The translations under genes were made by a program, and so were the position numbers. The notes below the pieces were generated by a model. The model had not been told where the DNA came from. It ran no database searches and was given only the letters and a program-made list of their open reading frames with translations. From NCBI GenBank assembly GCA_028277105.1, contig JANQHO010000092.1, positions 1 through 57,681 on the forward strand: a stretch of 57,681 bases of DNA, read 5' to 3'. Source of the DNA: Owenweeksia sp. (GTDB lineage Bacteria > Bacteroidota > Bacteroidia > Flavobacteriales > Schleiferiaceae). Numbering within the stretch: the first letter of the stretch is position 1; each line of letters opens with the position of its first letter. Shown one piece after another: positions 52,195-57,681 of this stretch.

Positions 52195-54243
52195 ATGAAA
52201 CCACTTGTTCTTATACCCCTTCTACTGGGGCACTTCACCCTTTTTGCCCAAAATGAAATTTCTGTTCCATCAGAGATTGAAGAAGTAACTGTATTCAGCC
52301 AGGGCGCCCAGGTCAAAAGATCCGCTAAACCTTCTATTCCAAAAGGAGATGTTACCCTGGTCTTTAAAGACGTTTCACCCAATCTGGACGAAAAATCCAT
52401 ACAGTTCAATTCCAACGGGAATTATTCCATACTCGCAGTGAACTTTCAGGTGTATTTTGAAGACAATGAGGAGGAAACCAAGAACAGGGTCGTAGCCCTG
52501 AACGAGAAGCTCAGATCCATAGATAATGAGTTGGAAAGCAAAGAACAACTGATCGCTGTCCACTATAATGAAGAGCAGGTTCTGCTCAGTAATACCGATT
52601 TTGGTAGTGCTGAAGGTATTGATGTTGTTGAACTGGAAAAGGGGGTCGAGTTTGTACGATCCCGCCTGACCCAAATAAGACAGAACAAGCAACGCCTGAA
52701 TAATGAAATGGAAGATCTCTACATCCAAAAACAAAAGGTCACTAATGAATTACAGGAGATCCGGCTAAAGAATGCCAAGAGAAAGGGTAAAGTTATCATT
52801 AAGCTATCTTCTGAAAAAGCTCAAAACCTCAAAGCTCAACTTTCTTATGTGGTCAGCAATGCCGGCTGGGTTCCCTATTACGATCTCAAAGTAGAAGACA
52901 TAGACCAGCCGCTGGAGATCATTTACAAAGCTAAAGTAAACCAGAGTACCGGGGAAGACTGGAAAAAAGTGAAACTCTCTTTGAGTACCGGAGACCCTTA
53001 TCAGGAAGGTTTTCTACCACAACTCAATCCCTGGTTCCTCAATTTTACCCGTCCTTCTTACCAGAGACCGGTAAGTTCTTCTGCTCCCCGGCAAAAAGGG
53101 ATAAGCGGTACCCTGAGCGGAACCGTACTGAGTCGTAAAACAGGAGAAATAATCCCCAATGCCAATATTGTGGCCTACACTGATCAAGGTGAAATTGTGG
53201 CCGGAACAACTTCGGGTGTAGACGGTAAATTTTCTCTTTCTTTGGATTATCCTGCCCACCGTTTCGAGGTTAGCTTTATCGGTTACACGACCCATACCGA
53301 ATACCTGGAGCGAACCGATAAGTTTTATACTGTTCTGATGAACGAATCGTCCGAACACCTAAACAATGTAGCGATCTCCTATGATGCCCCGCTCATTGAC
53401 AAAACAAAGTCCAGCAAGGTTACTACAGCAGAAGATATTGTGAACATGGCGGTGAGAGATGTCTCTTCCGTGCCAGTCCAGTCTGCCGGAGTTACAAATA
53501 TCAGAGGAGCCCGTGATGAAGGAACGGCCTATTTTATTGATGGTGTAAAAGTGCGAGGTGCTGTAAACCTTCCTCAAGCCGTTATATCCAATGGCGCTCC
53601 TGCTCAATACGGGGATGTCTTTAAGATCTCTCAAAACCAGATAACGCTTAATTACGAGGTAAATATACCTTACGACATCCCATCTGACGGGGAAGAATAC
53701 AAAGTACTGATCAAAGAATACTCGGTAGAGGCAGATTACGAATACAGGGCTACTCCCAAGCTGAGCAAACACGCTTACCTTATCGCCAACCTCACCGACT
53801 GGGAAAAGCTCAACCTGCGCAATGGCGATGCCGGATTGTATTATGGGGGTACTTACCTGGGTGAGTCTCACTTATACCTGGATGCCGCCAACGACACTTT
53901 GCAGATCTCCCTTGGAAAAGATGAAAATATCCTGGTGCTGAGAAACACCATTAAACAAGAACAGAAAAAAGGCATTTTCGGCAAAACAGAAATGGTGTTT
54001 CACTACCGCATATCCGTCAGGAACAACAAAAGATCCCCTATTAAGCTGGAGATAACCGATCAATACCCTGTTTCCGGTAACAGCCAGATCGATGTTTCAA
54101 GGGGAGAGAACAGCAAGGCCCGGGTTGATGATGAATCGGGCCTGCTCAGCTGGGAATTTACCCTGGAGCCTCAAAAGGAAAAGAAGCTCGACCTCACCTA
54201 TGAAGTAGAGTATCCCAAAGGAAAATTCGTGAATATTCGCTAA
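52195..54243 (+). CDS. MuiA-family protein with an inserted TonB-receptor-like segment
   Basis: 682 aa, about 150 longer than its neighbour. Signal peptide 1-17, DUF4140 (about 22-105), coiled coil (about 95-205), first part of DUF4139 (about 210-300). Then an insertion (about 303-475): a carboxypeptidase-regulatory-like domain (SGTVLSRKTGEIIPNANIVA ... FEVSFIGYTTH) and the start of a receptor plug (TAEDIVNMAVRDVSSV, NIRGARDEGTAYFIDGVKV). DUF4139 resumes (NQITLNYEVNIPYDIPSDGE) to the end (YEVEYPKGKFVNIR). No outer-membrane barrel follows, so it is not a receptor. Confidence 0.85.
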   Translation: MKPLVLIPLLLGHFTLFAQNEISVPSEIEEVTVFSQGAQVKRSAKPSIPKGDVTLVFKDVSPNLDEKSIQFNSNGNYSILAVNFQVYFEDNEEETKNRVVALNEKLRSIDNELESKEQLIAVHYNEEQVLLSNTDFGSAEGIDVVELEKGVEFVRSRLTQIRQNKQRLNNEMEDLYIQKQKVTNELQEIRLKNAKRKGKVIIKLSSEKAQNLKAQLSYVVSNAGWVPYYDLKVEDIDQPLEIIYKAKVNQSTGEDWKKVKLSLSTGDPYQEGFLPQLNPWFLNFTRPSYQRPVSSSAPRQKGISGTLSGTVLSRKTGEIIPNANIVAYTDQGEIVAGTTSGVDGKFSLSLDYPAHRFEVSFIGYTTHTEYLERTDKFYTVLMNESSEHLNNVAISYDAPLIDKTKSSKVTTAEDIVNMAVRDVSSVPVQSAGVTNIRGARDEGTAYFIDGVKVRGAVNLPQAVISNGAPAQYGDVFKISQNQITLNYEVNIPYDIPSDGEEYKVLIKEYSVEADYEYRATPKLSKHAYLIANLTDWEKLNLRNGDAGLYYGGTYLGESHLYLDAANDTLQISLGKDENILVLRNTIKQEQKKGIFGKTEMVFHYRISVRNNKRSPIKLEITDQYPVSGNSQIDVSRGENSKARVDDESGLLSWEFTLEPQKEKKLDLTYEVEYPKGKFVNIR

Positions 54244-54254
54244 CTTACAGAGCT

Positions 54255-54560
54255 ATGGCAGGATACATGGGTTTTGGAATGCGCAAAGAGGTTTACAGCC
54301 GTAAGCCCAAAAAAATTCACTCGAGGATCAAACAGCTCTACGGTGAAAAACTGGATAAACACTGGGATACAAAATATCAGACCAAACCTGCTTTAAAAGA
54401 ACTCAGTGAAGCCGAGCGGAATTTAATAAAGCAAGAGATAAGGGCTTCTGTCAAAAAGGAAAACCGCAAAAAGTTCATCCTGATAGTTTTTTCTCTTGTC
54501 TTAACTGTAATAAGCCTGGTCCTTATCGTTTGGGGGATCAGGCTGGTTTTTGGTTTTTAG
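54255..54560 (+). CDS. small single-span membrane protein, unknown
   Basis: 101 aa, 11 bp after the MuiA gene and probably cotranscribed. Basic N-terminal 75 residues (RKEVYSRKPKKIHSRIKQLYGEK, SEAERNLIKQEIRASVKKENRKK), then one membrane helix (FILIVFSLVLTVISLVLIVW) at the C-terminus, so a tail-anchored topology with a cytosolic head. Not recognised. Confidence 0.65.
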   Translation: MAGYMGFGMRKEVYSRKPKKIHSRIKQLYGEKLDKHWDTKYQTKPALKELSEAERNLIKQEIRASVKKENRKKFILIVFSLVLTVISLVLIVWGIRLVFGF

Positions 54561-54732
54561 GAATATTTTGTGTTCATCCAAACAATTATATTCCATTATG
54601 TCTTTTATTCAGAAAGGCCCTTAGTTCTTGTTTAGAGGGAAAATCTATAGACTTGACAGCAGCATTTGTTCAATGAGAATTGCTTAATGGCTGTTGTATT
54701 GATAAAAAACAAGGTAATTCATATTATGAAAA

Positions 54733-55140
54733 TTAGATTAACATATTCTCATTCTTAAAGTTTCCATTTGAGTGTATATGATAGCAGAAAGGCCTTTGAA
54801 CATTATTATTCAATACTTTTTTTCTTAGTTGTTCCCAAATACTTGAAATATGCTTCACTCTAACCCAATGAGGATTATGCACTCCCTTATAAAAGAACCA
54901 ACCAAGATTATTTTCTTTTATTATGTGGGTTAAACCTTTTACTTTTTTGAAATCAGAATCACAAGATATTAGGTAGGCATTCCTTTGAGCAATATCATTA
55001 ATAATTTGATCATCAGGAGCGTCTTCACCATATTCAGTAGTTGTACTGAATACTTGAATTTTCCCGTGAGCAGCCTCAAAAGCTGAGAATGCTATGGCAA
55101 AATGAGAAGAAAAATTTGCGTCAAAAAATATCTGCTTCAT
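54733..55140 (-). CDS. PIN-like (DUF5615-type) toxin
   Basis: 135 aa from the ATG at 55140; an upstream ATG at 55167 lies inside the antitoxin gene. Start KQIFFDANFSSHFAIAF and middle APDDQIINDIAQRNAYLISCDSDFKK carry the acidic residues of PIN-like nucleases, near the DUF5615/VapC group. The start overlaps the DUF433 gene by 4 bp. Low GC compared with neighbours. The preceding 54561-54732 shows nothing. Confidence 0.75.
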   Translation of the reverse strand: MKQIFFDANFSSHFAIAFSAFEAAHGKIQVFSTTTEYGEDAPDDQIINDIAQRNAYLISCDSDFKKVKGLTHIIKENNLGWFFYKGVHNPHWVRVKHISSIWEQLRKKVLNNNVQRPFCYHIHSNGNFKNENMLI

Positions 55141-55820
55141 GCAGCCTTGTTGTAGTACTCCAAGCACTTACGGAGTCTATTTGGCTGCAAATTATATAAT
55201 TTAGATAAAAAGTCAACACCATCTCCTGCTTTGTTTTGTGCTACAAGATTTTCTATAGTTATTCTTGTGCCTTTATATACGGGTTGACCAAACTGAATAT
55301 TAGGATCAATGACAATAGCTCCTTTTTTCCCTAATGGGTATAATTTTGAGGCCATTTTATCACTTCCATATTCAACTTTTTTTAGGAAAGGGTGGATTAA
55401 GTCGACAAAATAAGGCTGTTCTGAACCATCTGCTTTTACATAAAAATTCTCATGAACTATATCAATAACATCTTGTCCAGCAACAGCTAGATTTTCCAAT
55501 GCAAGGGGGTATTTAGTATCATATTTTTTGGAAAGGGCATGATGTGCGTTAACTATATTTTTAACAGGAACACCAGTATCTTTCCACAGACTAAAAACCT
55601 TTATCTCTATAAGGGATTTAAAATTTACAACATTTAGCTCATCACTTACACTAAATGTGTAGTCTAGGTCTACTTCAAATTTTCCTTTCATATAATAGCG
55701 GAAAATATAGCTTATCTTATTTCGAGGGATTTTTAATATCCTGGAAATATCAGTGATAGTGTATAAACCATCACCTAGTCTGGATTGTTCTCTATTATTT
55801 CTTGGCTCGGTCAGGGTCAT
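55137..55820 (-). CDS. DUF433-domain antitoxin with N-terminal helix-turn-helix
   Basis: 227 aa. An N-terminal MerR-like helix-turn-helix (LYTITDISRILKIPRNKISYIFRYY) is followed by a middle domain (about 60-155). The C-terminal DUF433 domain (about 165-222; IVIDPNIQFGQPVYKGTRITIENLVAQNKAGDGVDF) is the usual antitoxin partner of DUF5615 toxins. Its start overlaps the stop of a 38-codon frame by ATGA, its end overlaps the toxin start. Likely autoregulated. Confidence 0.82.
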   Translation of the reverse strand: MTLTEPRNNREQSRLGDGLYTITDISRILKIPRNKISYIFRYYMKGKFEVDLDYTFSVSDELNVVNFKSLIEIKVFSLWKDTGVPVKNIVNAHHALSKKYDTKYPLALENLAVAGQDVIDIVHENFYVKADGSEQPYFVDLIHPFLKKVEYGSDKMASKLYPLGKKGAIVIDPNIQFGQPVYKGTRITIENLVAQNKAGDGVDFLSKLYNLQPNRLRKCLEYYNKAA

Positions 55821-55933
55821 TTTTTTATAATTTCTTTCAACTTTTCTTTAAAAGACTCATCTTTCTCAATCTTTATATCCTCATCAGGAACCCTAATATT
55901 CTTATACTTTTTAGGGTCTGGTTTATTGCTCAT
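55817..55933 (-). CDS. 38-aa small protein at the head of the toxin-antitoxin unit
   Basis: ATG at 55933, stop TGA at 55819-55817, overlapping the DUF433 start (ATGA). Charged throughout (IRVPDEDIKIEKDESFKEKL). Unknown; the overlap suggests translational coupling. It may instead be a leader reading frame. Its start overlaps the end of the transposase remnant. Confidence 0.45.
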   Translation of the reverse strand: MSNKPDPKKYKNIRVPDEDIKIEKDESFKEKLKEIIKK

Positions 55934-56081
55934 GAATCAAATCTTTATACATAAGTCTTCCAGCTGATTTAGCCAAAAGTACACCAAATCTTGAACCTTC
56001 GCTTAAGTTGTGATGATTATAACGAAAGGTAAACTCATTTACGTACTTATCCAAATGCTTACCGCTTGCATGGTGATAGAT
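55923..56081 (-). pseudogene. C-terminal remnant of an IS1595/ISXO2-type transposase
   Basis: About 52 codons: HHASGKHLDKYVNEFTFRYN, then HHNLSEGSRFGVLLAK, ending HEQ and a stop. The KHL-x4-NEF-x-RYN wording is typical of the C-terminal end of ISXO2-like DDE transposases. The frame is closed upstream by a stop at 56084-56082, so only the tail is left. The bases 56085-56182 hold no clear feature. Confidence 0.75.
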
Positions 56082-56182
56082 TCACATAAAAGTATGCACT
56101 CAAGGCATTGTTCCCGCAATACTCCCGATAGCCGTTATTCATAACAAAATCAGGCTTTCCGGCAAGAAAGTCATGGCAATAT

Positions 56183-56213
56183 TTTGAGGTTAGAATTATT
56201 GTGACTATATTTA
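56183..56213 (+). promoter_or_regulatory. probable promoter of the S8 peptidase gene
   Basis: TTTG (56183-56186), exactly 19 bases, then TATATTTA (56206-56213), one base off TAnnTTTG. This matches the Bacteroidota housekeeping promoter layout and lies 32 bp before the start codon. Confidence 0.6.
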
Positions 56214-56245
56214 ATCTTTATTTAACTAAATAATTTTTTTAGCCT

Positions 56246-57681
56246 ATGTGTATCTTATCCCTTCTTCAGAAAAACGCCTCTTTGGGGGCTCTCCTCAGTT
56301 CATTCATATTGTTAACAGGCCTGAATAACCAATCGCTGGCCCAGGGAACCGCCACTCCTCAAGGCAATTTAATACGGATAGAAGGAGTATGGCACCTGGC
56401 TAACGAATACGGAGCAGACAGAGTAGATACTTCCAATATTGCCCTTCGCGGGAAACCCCAGGCTACAGAGCAGCAATTGAACGAGCTAACCGCTCAGCTC
56501 GGCCTCAGCCTGATCGGTGAATCCAAAACAGGGTGGAAAGACTTCGCCATACCTCCGGGATCAGGATTTCTACCCATCTACAATTCCCTGCGGCAAAACC
56601 AATGGCTCGAGATCAGTATAAACTGCTATTACAAAGGCTTGCTCTCGCCAAACGATCCGGAATTTACCTCCCAAAACCAGTGGTACATCGAAAAGATAAA
56701 GGCCGATAAAGCCTGGAAGGGCCATGACAACAACACCTTTGGCAGCAATACCGTTACCATTGCCATAATTGACGATGGCTTTGACTGGCAACACCGGGAC
56801 ATAGGCCCGGGAACGGGCGCCAACAATTACCAGAATGTATTTCTGAACCCGGGCGAAGACGCCTGGGCCGATCCGGATGATCCCTCTACCGGTAACGGCA
56901 TAGACGATGACAACAACGGCTACGTAGATGACTGGAAGGGCTGGGATTTTATAGATAACGACAATGACCCGCGCCCGCATAGCAATAATGATCCGCACGG
57001 CACCCACGTAGCCGGCATTGCCGGGGCCAAAACCAACAATCACATCGATATAGCCGGTATAGCCGGTGGCAACAACCGGCAGGGTTGCCGGCTATTGCTA
57101 TTAAGAGTAGGTCATCCGGATCCTGCGATCGGTTTTCCTGCTTCAGCCCAAGCTGATGCCATTGAATATGCGGTGGATATGGGGGCGGATATCATCAATA
57201 TGAGTTATGGGGGATACACCTCGAACCTTAGTGTAAGCGACCAACTTCAACTGGCATACGATTCAGGCGTTTTTTTAGTAGCGGGCTCGGGTAATGACAG
57301 CCAGAATACATTGATCTACCCTGCGGCCTACCCCCATGTATTCAGCGTGGGCGCTACCACCTCAAACGATTCCAAACGCTACGATTCCAACTACAGCAGG
57401 CGTATGGACGCCAGCGCACCGGGCGATAATATTACGAGTACCTTTCCCAACAATGCCGTGGGGGTATCTGGCGGTACCTCTATGGCCTCGCCCATGGTGG
57501 CGGCCACGGCTGCCTTGATGAGATCGGTCAACCCCTGCCTCAGCAACCATCAGCTGGCGGATATGATACGGGAGCGATGCGAAAAAGCAGGGGGGTATAA
57601 TTACCAGAAAACACCCAGCGGAATAGGCTCCCCTCCCTATGAGGACCTTTCGGAAGAAATGGGCCACGGCCGCATTAACGC
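56246..57681 (+). CDS. secreted subtilisin-like (S8) serine protease, 3' end missing
   Basis: 478 codons, open to the window edge. Signal peptide with a hydrophobic core (GALLSSFILLTGL). The S8 triad is visible: Asp in IAIIDDGFDW (about 175), His in DPHGTHVAGIAG (about 254), Ser in GGTSMASPMVA (about 412). The oxyanion Asn is in GSGNDSQN. Insertions with D/N-rich stretches (DDDNNGYVDD) may bind Ca2+. Proteins of this kind in T9SS-bearing bacteria often end in a sorting domain; that end is not visible here. Confidence 0.93.
   Translation, partial: MCILSLLQKNASLGALLSSFILLTGLNNQSLAQGTATPQGNLIRIEGVWHLANEYGADRVDTSNIALRGKPQATEQQLNELTAQLGLSLIGESKTGWKDFAIPPGSGFLPIYNSLRQNQWLEISINCYYKGLLSPNDPEFTSQNQWYIEKIKADKAWKGHDNNTFGSNTVTIAIIDDGFDWQHRDIGPGTGANNYQNVFLNPGEDAWADPDDPSTGNGIDDDNNGYVDDWKGWDFIDNDNDPRPHSNNDPHGTHVAGIAGAKTNNHIDIAGIAGGNNRQGCRLLLLRVGHPDPAIGFPASAQADAIEYAVDMGADIINMSYGGYTSNLSVSDQLQLAYDSGVFLVAGSGNDSQNTLIYPAAYPHVFSVGATTSNDSKRYDSNYSRRMDASAPGDNITSTFPNNAVGVSGGTSMASPMVAATAALMRSVNPCLSNHQLADMIRERCEKAGGYNYQKTPSGIGSPPYEDLSEEMGHGRIN

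Noticed and set aside
56085..56182. Short minus-strand frame with MNNGYREYCGNNALSAYFYV
   Set aside because: About 30 codons, no start or family resemblance I can support; probably decayed DNA near the transposase remnant.
57362..57667. Minus-strand 101-codon frame at the right edge, and another at 56570-57043
   Set aside because: Both are antisense to the S8 peptidase, whose catalytic motifs leave no doubt about the coding strand.

Overview
The window looks like a chromosomal segment of a Bacteroidota bacterium of the Flavobacteriia/Cytophagia type. Evidence: a PorW/SprE-type lipoprotein of the type IX secretion system, the block rnc - IPExxxVDY protein - pyk, a DUF4175 coiled-coil protein next to ybeY and mnmG, many Cys-lipoproteins, a TonB-receptor-like insertion inside a MuiA-family protein, an ATP synthase operon without atpD/atpC, and several upstream boxes of the TAnnTTTG type. 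No rRNA, CRISPR array or intact insertion sequence was seen.

Layout. 1-450: the start of a PfkB-type kinase, tRNA-Asn and a decayed 3' half of a tRNA-Leu that resembles an integration scar. 448-3735 (minus): a small stress/accessory cluster (methyltransferase, DUF892 ferritin-like protein, cupin, group III truncated haemoglobin and two lipoproteins sharing a repeated domain). 3977-5984: a decayed copy of the start of an S4-domain gene, a membrane glycosyltransferase gene broken by one in-frame stop, and the intact S4 gene. 6251-9334 (minus): crotonase, SIMPL protein, sensor histidine kinase. 9395-18043 (minus): atpG-A-H-F-E-B, a small membrane protein, atpZ, bactofilin and porW/sprE. 18249-22732: an ABC ATPase and an ABC permease fused to an M1-type peptidase.

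23006-25317 (minus) is the most unusual part. A slipin (SPFH) gene and a TPR gene flank a structured RNA locus of about 650 nt. It contains three tRNA-like modules in circularly permuted order: each 3' half (T arm, 3' acceptor strand) comes before its 5' half (5' acceptor strand, D arm), and the acceptor stem is closed by a short loop. It ends in a rho-independent terminator. This suggests a tRNA-mimic RNA, possibly Y-RNA-like, linked to an RNA-repair or RNA-surveillance function.

25707-37229 is mainly housekeeping: M23 peptidase, rnhA, purN, acpP-fabF-rnc-IPExxxVDY-pyk-pterin dehydratase, pheS, two small lipoproteins, cvpA, pgk and a delta-prime clamp-loader subunit. 37498-43108: mnmG lies between two near-consensus parS sites, followed by ybeY and the DUF4175 gene, which suggests that the replication-origin domain is near. 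43352-54560: sulfotransferase, gltX-folB, tRNA-Cys, aldo/keto reductase, alkyladenine glycosylase, a cytochrome c-FTR1 iron permease fusion, a cation transporter and two tandem MuiA-family proteins. 54733-56081 is an AT-rich patch with a DUF433/PIN-type toxin-antitoxin operon and a transposase remnant. The window ends inside a secreted subtilisin-like protease.
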